A stretch of DNA of 39,322 bases, taken from contig CAJQHK010000031.1 of the NCBI GenBank assembly GCA_905478165.1, positions 1 through 39,322 on the forward strand, given 5' to 3'. This DNA is from an uncultured Rickettsiales bacterium (GTDB lineage Bacteria > Pseudomonadota > Alphaproteobacteria > Rickettsiales > UBA1997). The notes under the pieces were generated by a model, which saw only the letters and a program-made list of their open reading frames with translations, searched no databases and was not told the origin of the DNA. Position numbers and translations under genes: made by a program. Shown here piece after piece: positions 33,322-39,322 of this stretch (position 1 is the first letter of the stretch; every line of letters begins with the position of its first letter).

Positions 33322-34257
33322 TTAATTATTTTCAATATTTTCCATTATCATCTTACCAATATCTGGTCTAAAATGCACCCCATCATAATAATTAGCAGCA
33401 TTTGTAGTTAATTTATTAAAATACATAAAGTTGTAAACCGAGTCAGAATACCTCTTAGCGTCTCTTACGCAAGAATCATAAATCTTCTTACTCTTAATAT
33501 AAAATAAAAATTTTGGATGAAAATCTGGCAAAAAAACAGTGACTATCTTACTTTTTGGATTCTTTAAACGAATTTTAGACAAGTTTGTTTCAAAATTATT
33601 ATTATACTCTGCTAATTCATAATCTTTTTTAGCCTCATTCTCCCAATTTACTATATCAATTTTTGAACCCTCTTCTTTTTTAAATCCTTTTTTAATTTTA
33701 ACATTTCCTCTATCATAAACAGTACTCTTTTGACTAAAAAATTTTAAAAAATTTCGAAATGAATAAATAATAGTATCATAACTAAGTAACTGCTTATATT
33801 GATAAAAAGGTGATTTTGTATTTTGAAAATAAAATTCCGGACCTCGCCAATATATATCCCTCTTGAGACAGGAAGAAAAATCAATTCCCAAAATAATATA
33901 TTTTGGATTTCCCATATTTTCCTTAAAAAACTCAATATAATCATAATATTCATCCGGCCTCATATCGGAGACGGAATAATTAAATAACTTACTTTTTTTA
34001 AAATGATTTTGATCTATATAAGTTACCTTACTATTACCAACCATAACAGAATCATATTTTTCTTTGGTAAAAAATATTTTATTTGTTTTTTGCTGCCTCT
34101 CATTAAAACCCTGCTGTTGATCATTTAAAAAATTCTCTTGATCAGAGATCCAGAGGGGATCATTGAAGTAATTTACAATTACCACTAATAATAAAATTAA
34201 CAATGTAGCTCTTAAAGAGCTGTAGAACCAGTCCTTGTGAGTCATATCATTTGCCAT
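33322..34257 (-). CDS. SGNH-type membrane-anchored protein paired with the MBOAT acyltransferase
   Basis: A 311-residue protein with one N-terminal membrane helix (ATLLILLLVVIVNYF) and a predicted extracytoplasmic SGNH-hydrolase-like domain. Block I reads VMVGNSKVTYI, with Ser after Gly-Asn, and block V reads YYDGVHFRPDIGKM, with the Asp-x-x-His pair. Proteins of this layout next to MBOAT genes (AlgJ/AlgX, PatB-like) complete O-acetylation of polysaccharides outside the cytoplasm. It lies 103 bases downstream of the MBOAT gene on the same strand. The glycan target is unknown. Confidence 0.7.
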   Translation of the reverse strand: MANDMTHKDWFYSSLRATLLILLLVVIVNYFNDPLWISDQENFLNDQQQGFNERQQKTNKIFFTKEKYDSVMVGNSKVTYIDQNHFKKSKLFNYSVSDMRPDEYYDYIEFFKENMGNPKYIILGIDFSSCLKRDIYWRGPEFYFQNTKSPFYQYKQLLSYDTIIYSFRNFLKFFSQKSTVYDRGNVKIKKGFKKEEGSKIDIVNWENEAKKDYELAEYNNNFETNLSKIRLKNPKSKIVTVFLPDFHPKFLFYIKSKKIYDSCVRDAKRYSDSVYNFMYFNKLTTNAANYYDGVHFRPDIGKMIMENIENN

Positions 34258-34360
34258 ATAAAAAAGCCGTAAAAAGAATTAAAAAATTGACGTCTTATCT
34301 GGATATACTTAAATTTTATTAAAAAATTTTATCCTAGAAGATAAAGGGTAATTACTATTA

Positions 34361-35785
34361 TTAGAAATTAAAATATAAAAATTCACTTGTCTGATGAAAT
34401 GACAAGAGAGGAACTGACAATAAAACCAAAGTAATAAAATAAAATCTTCTATTTGGTTTAAATATTTTTATTAATTTCTCCGCGTCTTTACTAACAATAG
34501 GTAGGATGTAATAAATAGTAATCAATGATAATATTAAAATTAGATATTCCACACTTTTAAAACGAATAAACTGCATGAAAACTAGGTAATTATCATAAAA
34601 ACCAAAATTATCACCAGATAATAAAAACATGTTTTTTAAAATTTGCAAAGCTTGATTAAAATTTTCTGCCCTAAAAAAAACCCAAGAAATATTAATAAAA
34701 TTAAAAGTTAAGAACCAGGCTGTAAAATTATTAACTCTGATATTGAATCTTTGCCAAAATTTATGAGCACAAATTGCAAAACCATGCAAAAATCCCCAAA
34801 AAATAAAATTCCAACCAGCGCCATGCCAAAAGCCGCTAATTAAAAATACAATCATCATATTGCGGTAAATTTTAAAATTACCCACCCTATTTCCTCCCAT
34901 AGGAATGTAGATGTAATCTTTTAAAAATTTTGACAAAGTTATATGCCAACGATTCCAAAAATCAGCAACATTTAACGCCTTATAAGGAGAATTAAAGTTA
35001 AAAGGTAACTTAATATTAAACATTAAAGCAATACCAATGGCCATATCGGTATAACCACTGAAATCAAAATAAAGCTGAAAACTGTATGACAGAGTTGCTT
35101 TCCAAGAGTCAAAAAATGAAAGATTTTGATAGTCTTGATAAGAAGTGTTAACAATTTCTGCTAAATAATCAGCAATTACAACCTTCTTAAATAAACCTAC
35201 GGAAAAAATAAATAAACCGAGGGCAATATTATTGTAATTAGTAACCTTAGTTCTAAGACCTGAAAATTGTGGCATCATTTGAGCGTGATGAACAATTGGA
35301 CCCGCTATTAATTGTGGAAAAAAACTAACAAATAAAGTGTAATTAATAAAATTTTGATCTTTTAACTTTCTATAATAGCAATCAGCAATGTAGGCGATCT
35401 GCTGAAAAGTAAAAAAACTAATTGCTAAGGGTAATATGATTATTACTGAATTATCAAATAGATCTGGGTAAAAAATAGCAACATTATCAAGAAAAAAATT
35501 ACAATATTTAAAATATCCAAGAAGCGAAATATTGAATAGAATAGCAATGAAAAAAATTACTTTATTCGCCTTCTTTATCAGAGAATTTCCTAAAAAATAA
35601 TTAACTAAAATTGAAGATAGCAAGATGGGAAGATATTTTATATCCCAATATGAGTAAAAAAATAAAGAGGTAAAAATAAGTAAAATCTTTGACGCAACAA
35701 CCAATCGCCTTTTTAATAAAATATGATAAAGGATTAAAGTAATAGGTAAAAATAAAAATATGTATTCTATCGAGTTGAATAGCAT
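34361..35785 (-). CDS. MBOAT-family O-acyltransferase (AlgI/DltB-like)
   Basis: A 474-residue polytopic membrane enzyme of the AlgI class, which transfers acyl (usually acetyl) groups across the inner membrane onto a partner or directly onto a glycan. Signatures are FPQLIAGPIVHHAQMMPQF, FDFSGYTDMAIGIALMFNI, NFNSPYKALNVADFWNRWHI and the catalytic His in SGFWHGAGWNFIFWGFLHG. Full length. With the downstream SGNH protein it makes a two-gene O-acylation cassette. Its upstream region shares a block with that of the secretin gene. Confidence 0.93.
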   Translation of the reverse strand: MLFNSIEYIFLFLPITLILYHILLKRRLVVASKILLIFTSLFFYSYWDIKYLPILLSSILVNYFLGNSLIKKANKVIFFIAILFNISLLGYFKYCNFFLDNVAIFYPDLFDNSVIIILPLAISFFTFQQIAYIADCYYRKLKDQNFINYTLFVSFFPQLIAGPIVHHAQMMPQFSGLRTKVTNYNNIALGLFIFSVGLFKKVVIADYLAEIVNTSYQDYQNLSFFDSWKATLSYSFQLYFDFSGYTDMAIGIALMFNIKLPFNFNSPYKALNVADFWNRWHITLSKFLKDYIYIPMGGNRVGNFKIYRNMMIVFLISGFWHGAGWNFIFWGFLHGFAICAHKFWQRFNIRVNNFTAWFLTFNFINISWVFFRAENFNQALQILKNMFLLSGDNFGFYDNYLVFMQFIRFKSVEYLILILSLITIYYILPIVSKDAEKLIKIFKPNRRFYFITLVLLSVPLLSFHQTSEFLYFNF

Positions 35786-35884
35786 TTATTTCAAAGGAAG
35801 TGTCTTAAAATCCTCCAATAGTAATTTTATTACGGTAATTATCATACAAAAAGATGTAAAAAAAATTAAAAAATCTAGTTTTAT

Positions 35885-36005
35885 CTTTTTGATTAAAATT
35901 GTTAAAAAACTTTAAGAAAAATAATAATACTCCCTTTATTTTTTACCAATTCTATCCAGAAATATTCCGCTACATTGTTCACTTTTAAATGATAATTGGT
36001 ATTTT
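35885..36005 (-). repeat. Upstream block D1 with a terminal mini-palindrome
   Basis: GATTAAAATTGTTAAAAAAC and TTTAAGAAAAATAATAATAC then CTCCC match block D2 upstream of the secretin. The part 35944-36001 is bounded by TACCAATTCTATC and GATAATTGGTA, inverted ends like those of family B. Confidence 0.55.
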
Positions 36006-36314
36006 TTAAAAAATAAAACATTATCTTGAATTATTATTAATCCTCTTGATAATTGAAGCTGCAAAGGTGGACGACTGCTCTATTAATCTGGTCAGATTAG
36101 AAATAAAGCAGCCACATGTAGAATTAGTTGGGTCATCTTTGCGCTCATTAGTTATAAGTTACATTTTTAATGTGCCTAATGATATTCACACAATATTTTT
36201 TTATTACACTTACAGCCTCCACAAGTCTTAATACTCAAGAAAAAGAAAGAACAAATATAAACTTCTTTAATATGCAGACTTATTGCATGATGATTTTGAA
36301 GGATATAAGGGGTA

Positions 36315-36360
36315 ATCTCATGCCAAAAATTATCATAAAATTTAGCTAAATATATTCCTT
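36315..36360. repeat. Family A internal fragment
   Basis: AATTATCATAAAATTTAGCT followed by AAATATATTCC matches the centre of the family A copies at 23930 and 27035. Both arms are missing. Confidence 0.6.
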
Positions 36361-36363
36361 AGG

Positions 36364-36435
36364 GCGGTCATTTTTTGTCAATTTTAACCTTAAAGTATTT
36401 AAAAAAGGCTACTTTAAAGATAGGAGTTGGTACAA
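36364..36435 (+). repeat. Family B repeat, shortened
   Basis: CGGTCATTTTTTGTCAATTT, AACCTTAAAG and GGCTACTTTAAAGATAGGAG then TTGGTACA. The last 22 bases match the right arm of the 16943 copy. Confidence 0.65.
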
Positions 36436-36578
36436 TATAACTCTCCAGAATCTAAAACCTCCTTCCAATATTGTTCTATGTCTTAACTTTGAAATACTTA
36501 CTCACCCCTAAGTAAACTAGTCTTCGGTGTTTAAAAGAATAAAAAATCTCTGTGGACATTTTAATTCCAAGCAGACCT

Positions 36579-36722
36579 ATAATACCAAAATACATCTTCA
36601 TTTTTTTACTTGTCATTTACAGAGAGACTTGTCAAGTACGGGCATATTACAGTCGTTTTTCACAAATGTTAGATAAAAAATTTTAATATATTGCTTATCT
36701 TGAGATGTATTTTGGCATAATA
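36579..36722. repeat. Family C palindromic repeat (about 144 bp)
   Basis: Left arm TATAATACCAAAATACATCT and right arm AGATGTATTTTGGCATAATA are inverted copies with few mismatches. The centre (ACTTGTCATTTACAGAGAGA) does not match families A or B. No coding capacity. The outer motif AATACCAAA is shared with family A. Confidence 0.75.
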
Positions 36723-36846
36723 TACAACCCGCCTTTTAAACCAAAAAAATTATAAAATTTATCTTACTAAGTGTGAATCAAATAATAACTTTTGAATAAA
36801 ACTAGTTTTCTTAAATATTGTGCGGAAATGATATTTGATATTAAAA

Positions 36847-37020
36847 TTATACCATTTGCTATCTTTAAGGCAGTTTTTTTCAAAATATTTTATTCATAAA
36901 TTGTTAAAAAACGACTATCCTGTGTTAATAAGGAGTAGGACTTTTTAATGATTTAGGAATAAAAAAGATACAGAAAGAAACCACTTTAACTTGCGTATTT
37001 TAAAGGTAGGAGTGGTATAA
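36847..37020 (+). repeat. Family B element, best full copy (174 bp)
   Basis: Begins TTATACCATTTGCTATCTTT and ends TTTTAAAGGTAGGAGTGGTA then TAA, giving imperfect inverted ends TTATACCA...TGGTATAA. The centre reads AAAAACGACTATCCTGTGTT then AATAAGGAG. It defines the full length of family B. Confidence 0.82.
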
Positions 37021-37043
37021 GAAGTAATATAATATAAATAGCA

Positions 37044-37069
37044 ACTCCATTACAGATGAGAAATGGAGT
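37044..37069 (-). terminator. Hairpin downstream of rpsG
   Basis: ACTCCATT and AATGGAGT form a perfect 8-bp stem about 35 bases after the rpsG stop. On the minus strand it is followed by an AT-rich tail without a clean T-run. A weak terminator of rpsL-rpsG is possible. Confidence 0.4.
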
Positions 37070-37103
37070 AACATAATGATTAATCAGTGATATATGAAAA
37101 TAA

Positions 37104-37568
37104 TTATCTATAGTGAGCGAAAGCTTTGTTAGCTTCGGCCATTTTAAATACTTCTTCTCTTTTTTTAACAGCCCAGCCTTTATTGTTCATAGAATCAATG
37201 ATAACTTCCGTTAGCTTAGAAACTAGATCCTTAGCATTTGATTTTTCAACAGCAATGTTAAACCATTTCAAAGCAAGAGTGGTTGCCCTTCTTGCATTAA
37301 CTTCTGAAGGAATTTGATAGGTAGCGCCACCAATTCTTTTAGATTTAACTTCGATTCTTGGAGTCGCATTATCGATAGCAACCTTAAAAACTTCCAAAGG
37401 ATCGCGACTCAGTTTTGCTTCAATAACATCGAAAGATTCATATAATGATTTGGTAACGGTAGATTTTTTACCACCCTTCATCAATCTATTGATGAATCTA
37501 GTAATCACAGCTTCATTATATTTTGAATCTGGTAAAACTGGTTTAATTTTTGCAGCTCTTCTTCTCAT
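37104..37568 (-). CDS. rpsG: 30S ribosomal protein S7
   Basis: A 154-residue S7, the primary 16S rRNA-binding protein that organises the small-subunit head. MRRRAAKIKPVLPDSKYNEA starts the protein; KSTVTKSLYESFDVIEAK, VGGAT-like IGGATYQIPSEVNARRATTL and GWAVKKREEVFKMAEANKAF follow. It lies 21 bases after rpsL in the usual order, but fusA and tuf do not follow. No Shine-Dalgarno sequence precedes the ATG. Confidence 0.97.
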   Translation of the reverse strand: MRRRAAKIKPVLPDSKYNEAVITRFINRLMKGGKKSTVTKSLYESFDVIEAKLSRDPLEVFKVAIDNATPRIEVKSKRIGGATYQIPSEVNARRATTLALKWFNIAVEKSNAKDLVSKLTEVIIDSMNNKGWAVKKREEVFKMAEANKAFAHYR

Positions 37569-37589
37569 AAATTTAAATTTTATTTTTTG

Positions 37590-37961
37590 TTATTTTGGTT
37601 TTTGAGCGCCATATTTAGATCTGCCCTGCTTCCTGTCCTTAACACCTTGAGTGTCAAGAGTTCCGCGAACAACATGATACCTAACCCCAGGTAAATCCTT
37701 AACTCTACCGCCCCTAATAATTACAGCATTATGCTCCTGCAAATTATGACCTTCACCACCAATATACCCAATAACCTCATAACCATTAGTTAACCTAATA
37801 CGAGCAACTTTTCTCAGTGCTGAGTTAGGCTTTTTAGGAGTCGTCGTGTAAACACGAGTACAAACACCTCTCTTTTGAGGACATTTTTCCAAAGCTGGAA
37901 CCTTATTTTTTTTAACTTGTTTTCTTCTTGGCTTCCTAACCAATTGGTTAATAGTCGGCAT
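37590..37961 (-). CDS. rpsL: 30S ribosomal protein S12
   Basis: A 123-residue S12, which sits at the decoding centre. Motifs are [67 protein letters not shown] and the C-terminal [10 protein letters not shown]. Lysines in TPKKPNS and GRVKDLPG, the sites of classic streptomycin-resistance changes, are wild type. A good sigma-70 promoter lies 56-83 bases upstream. Confidence 0.98.
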   Translation of the reverse strand: MPTINQLVRKPRRKQVKKNKVPALEKCPQKRGVCTRVYTTTPKKPNSALRKVARIRLTNGYEVIGYIGGEGHNLQEHNAVIIRGGRVKDLPGVRYHVVRGTLDTQGVKDRKQGRSKYGAQKPK

Positions 37962-38016
37962 ATAATGATATTATTTTAAATACTTTTACAACAAATTTGT
38001 ACAGATTGAATTGATC

Positions 38017-38044
38017 ATTTTATGACGAGAAAAACAATTGTCAA
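38017..38044 (-). promoter_or_regulatory. Sigma-70-type promoter of rpsL-rpsG
   Basis: On the minus strand TTGACA (38044-38039) and TAAAAT (38022-38017) are separated by 16 bases. The -35 box is perfect and the -10 box has one mismatch. Transcription would start near 38010, leaving a leader of about 48 bases before the rpsL ATG at 37961. Confidence 0.65.
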
Positions 38045-38097
38045 TTATATATTTAAATAGCTGTAATTAACAAGATTATTATTTTAGCATTAATTTG

Positions 38098-38125
38098 TTG
38101 AAAAGTTAAAATAAATAGTTATCAT
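38098..38125 (+). promoter_or_regulatory. Sigma-70-type promoter of rpsT
   Basis: TTGAAA (38098-38103), 16 bases, then TATCAT (38120-38125); each box has one mismatch. Transcription would start near 38132, about 47 bases before the rpsT ATG. The leader consists of TTAAATA-like units with no Shine-Dalgarno motif. Confidence 0.6.
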
Positions 38126-38178
38126 TTGTTGCTAAATACACTTAAATATACTCAAATAAATTAAAATATAATTAAATA

Positions 38179-38502
38179 ATGGCAAATACTAAATCAGCAA
38201 AAAAGGCTATCAGAGTAAGTCAAAGAAAAAAAGAAATTAATAGATCTGTAATCAGCAGAATTAGAACTATTCAAAAGAAAGCAAAGATTGCAGTTGAAAA
38301 AGCAATAGCAGAAAATAATACAGAAAACACTGCAGCAGCAAAGATTGCTATCATCGCCTTTGAAAAAGAAGTAAAAACAGGTGTTACAAAAAATATTCTT
38401 ACATTAAACACCGCTTCCAGAAAGGTTAGCAGATTATTCTCCTATCTTAAGAAAAACCAAAATCAAGAGACTAAAAAAGTCACTAAGGAAAAAGTTGTTT
38501 AA
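38179..38502 (+). CDS. rpsT: 30S ribosomal protein S20
   Basis: A 107-residue S20, a helical protein binding 16S rRNA. MANTKSAKKAIRVSQRKKEI is the family N-terminus. The middle is Lys/Ala-rich, with KNILTLNTASRKVSRLFSYL near the end and an extra Lys-rich tail. Divergent from rpsL, with promoters facing away from each other. It is followed by a hairpin overlapping its stop codon and then by tRNA-Ala. Confidence 0.95.
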   Translation: MANTKSAKKAIRVSQRKKEINRSVISRIRTIQKKAKIAVEKAIAENNTENTAAAKIAIIAFEKEVKTGVTKNILTLNTASRKVSRLFSYLKKNQNQETKKVTKEKVV

Positions 38503-38515
38503 AAAACAACTTTTT
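38489..38515 (+). terminator. Hairpin with T-run at the end of rpsT
   Basis: AAAAAGTTGTTT and AAACAACTTTTT form a perfect 12-bp stem with a three-base loop, overlapping the rpsT stop codon and ending in five T residues. It is AT-rich and so weak, but its shape is that of an intrinsic terminator. Confidence 0.6.
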
Positions 38516-38549
38516 ATCCAAAACTCTCTATAAAATCACAATTCATATT

Positions 38550-38625
38550 GGGGCTATGGCGCAGTTGGTAGCGCGTTTGCGTGGCACGCAAAAGGTCGGG
38601 AGTTCGAGCCTCCCTAGCTCCACCA
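38550..38625 (+). tRNA. tRNA-Ala, anticodon GGC
   Basis: A full 76-base cloverleaf. The acceptor stem GGGGCTA/TAGCTCC has one G-T pair; the D arm is GCGC AGTTGGTA GCGC; the anticodon stem TTTGC/GCAAA holds loop GTGGCAC (anticodon GGC, reading GCC and GCU); the T arm is GGGAG TTCGAGC CTCCC. The discriminator is A and CCA is encoded in the gene. It is clearly richer in GC than its surroundings. Confidence 0.96.
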
Positions 38626-38984
38626 TTCTTTTAAATTTAAAACCTCTCTCTTGCGATTATTTGACGTTTTCCAATTAGGGCTGTAAGCCCAGTATTGGCA
38701 GGCTTTCGTGGGTTTTCTAAATTCCTTACATGAGGTCACAAAAAATCAAATCCACCCAACTTTTTGCTAAAATTGAGATAAAATTCTCTCTCTTTCTCTA
38801 GCCATGTTGTATTTTCAAAAAATGACATCATCGGGTTTTGTTGGCTCCAGCGATTTCGCCCTGTAGTTGCAAAAGTGGTAAGCAAAGGAGTTTTTGGTGT
38901 TTTTTACGAAACCGTGACTCTTTATCTGCTTGAGTATTTCAGAATTAATTGCTAATTTTAATTATATTCAAAATCATTAATCGA
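38626..38984. other. Intergenic region of unlike composition after tRNA-Ala
   Basis: 359 bases with no intact gene, in part richer in G and C than neighbouring spacers. It contains a small hairpin GGGCT-GTA-AGCCC (38678-38690). On the minus strand an open frame of about 55 codons has no start and reads KTPLLTTFATTGRNRWSQQN, then ends at a stop. It could be part of another repeat or of inserted DNA, since it lies directly after a tRNA gene and before an IS fragment. Confidence 0.4.
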
Positions 38985-39242
38985 ATGAAAAAATTGAAAA
39001 ATAACCAAGTTTCCAAAAGTAATACAATTGCAAAAGTTAGAGAATTAATAGATCATCTAACGGAGAAGGAGTTGATGATTGCCAATAAGCTAATAGTTGA
39101 TAAATTGAAATTTTTGCAAAAATCAAAATCCCTGCAAGCAATGTCTAATTTTTGCATTGGCGATACAGTGTATTTTGAAAAAGATTATGAGATGGTTGAT
39201 CTGTCAACAGTTTTCCGGACACTAAATTTAAACAGATTTTAA
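38985..39242 (+). pseudogene. Small hypothetical ORF, 3' end apparently cut by an IS3-family element
   Basis: The ORF from the ATG at 38985 (MKKLKNNQVSKSNTIAKVRE; the track start at 38949 adds hydrophobic residues of doubtful value) encodes 85 residues. A helical N-terminal half is followed by SLQAMSNFCIGDTVYFEKDY, which recalls small proteins with a VGDxVxF beta-barrel end (…FxVGDxVxF…GxVxxLNxKT). The last dozen or so codons (TVFRTLNLNRF) are read from the inverted end of the IS3-family element, so the natural C-terminus is probably missing. Function unknown. Confidence 0.5.
39202..39222. mobile_element. Candidate terminal inverted repeat of an IS3-family element
   Basis: TGTCAACAGTTTTCCGGACA followed by C, six bases before the end of the transposase frame. 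It begins with TG as usual for IS3 ends and shares TTTTCCGGACA (one difference) with both arms of the 20280-20355 element. Confidence 0.55.
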
Positions 39243-39322
39243 AGATTTCTTTAAAAACCTGTTTCTTTTTTCAAACTCGACTGGTGCTAAATAATTATTA
39301 GCAGAGTGAATTCGAATTCGAT
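39228..39322 (-). mobile_element. IS3-family transposase OrfB, C-terminal end (continues past the window)
   Basis: The minus-strand frame entering from the right edge reads RIRIHSANNYLAPVEFEKRN and ends RFLKKSLKSV-stop. HSxxxYLxPxEFE is the typical C-terminal signature of IS3-family DDE transposases (OrfB). Only 31 codons are in the window, so I cannot tell whether the element is intact. Confidence 0.8.

Larger units (their letters stand above)
35786..37103. other. 1.3-kb gene-free repeat cluster
   Basis: No supportable gene. The 61-codon ORF at 36046 has no family signal. The region contains block D1 (35885-36005), a family A fragment (36315-36360), a family B piece (36364-36435), a family C element (36579-36722) and a full family B element (36847-37020). 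fusA, which usually follows rpsG, would be expected here and is absent. Confidence 0.7.

Noticed and set aside
36046-36231. 61-residue ORF in the repeat cluster
   Set aside because: No recognisable domain, flanked by repeats, and no promoter or conserved start; treated as chance.
4729-37020. CRISPR array
   Set aside because: The repeats are 60-175 bp, palindromic, dispersed over the window and in both orientations, not short direct repeats with even spacers; no cas genes are seen.
37590-37961. Streptomycin-resistance change in S12
   Set aside because: The lysines in TPKKPNS and GRVKDLPG are both the usual wild-type residues.

Overview
The window is a visibly AT-rich piece of a bacterial chromosome (I would guess about 30% GC; not counted). 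Gene content points to an obligately host-associated alphaproteobacterium of the Rickettsiales or Holosporales type. The main clues are a short alphaproteobacterial-type ProS, a membrane-anchored retropepsin-like protease resembling rickettsial APRc, an IalB-family secreted protein, a small NDUFS6-like zinc protein, sparse biosynthesis and much decayed intergenic DNA. The genus cannot be fixed from sequence alone.

Layout. 1-2300 (minus): translation operon rplM-rpsI-rpmH-tuf. 2.3-5.1 kb: proS between two long gene-free stretches. 5.1-7.7 kb (minus): rdgB-thrS, divergent from holB-Hpt-ABC ATPase (7.8-9.8 kb, plus). 9.8-13.4 kb: repeats, an unknown ORF, a GT4 glycosyltransferase and a zinc-protein/purA pair. 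13.6-20.0 kb (plus): dsbD, an IalB-like protein, xseB, the retropepsin, a fused acyltransferase/acyl-ACP synthetase (Aas-like) and hisZ. 20.5-23.9 kb (minus): rpsP, waaA, folP-xthA. 24.1-30.5 kb: lipB (plus), then nadC/Nramp-like transporter, an ABC-2 permease with an unknown partner, and a lipoprotein secretin (minus). 31.1-35.8 kb: a DadA-like oxidoreductase and folK (plus), maf, and an SGNH/MBOAT O-acylation pair (minus). 35.8-37.1 kb: a gene-free cluster of repeats. 37.1-39.3 kb: rpsL-rpsG (minus), rpsT and tRNA-Ala(GGC) (plus), and the end of an IS3-family element that appears to cut a small ORF.

Functions. Most genes are housekeeping: translation, nucleotide-pool cleaning (rdgB, maf), DNA repair and replication (xthA, xseB, holB), folate (folK, folP), NAD (nadC), lipoate (lipB) and purine (purA). 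A second group builds or services the envelope: waaA for LPS Kdo, the Aas-like protein for phospholipid repair, MBOAT+SGNH for O-acylation, GT4, DsbD for periplasmic disulfides, the IalB-like protein, the secretin and ABC transporter parts.

The most unusual feature is a set of dispersed palindromic repeats, families A, B and C (60-175 bp, no coding capacity), whose ends share an AATACCA-like motif and which sit against gene ends. Family B ends supply the likely start codons of the GT4 and Aas-like genes; family A ends supply the stop codons of the ABC ATPase and of the hypothetical gene at 27180. A second genome-wide trait is that almost no gene start has a recognisable Shine-Dalgarno sequence, even for ribosomal proteins and EF-Tu.
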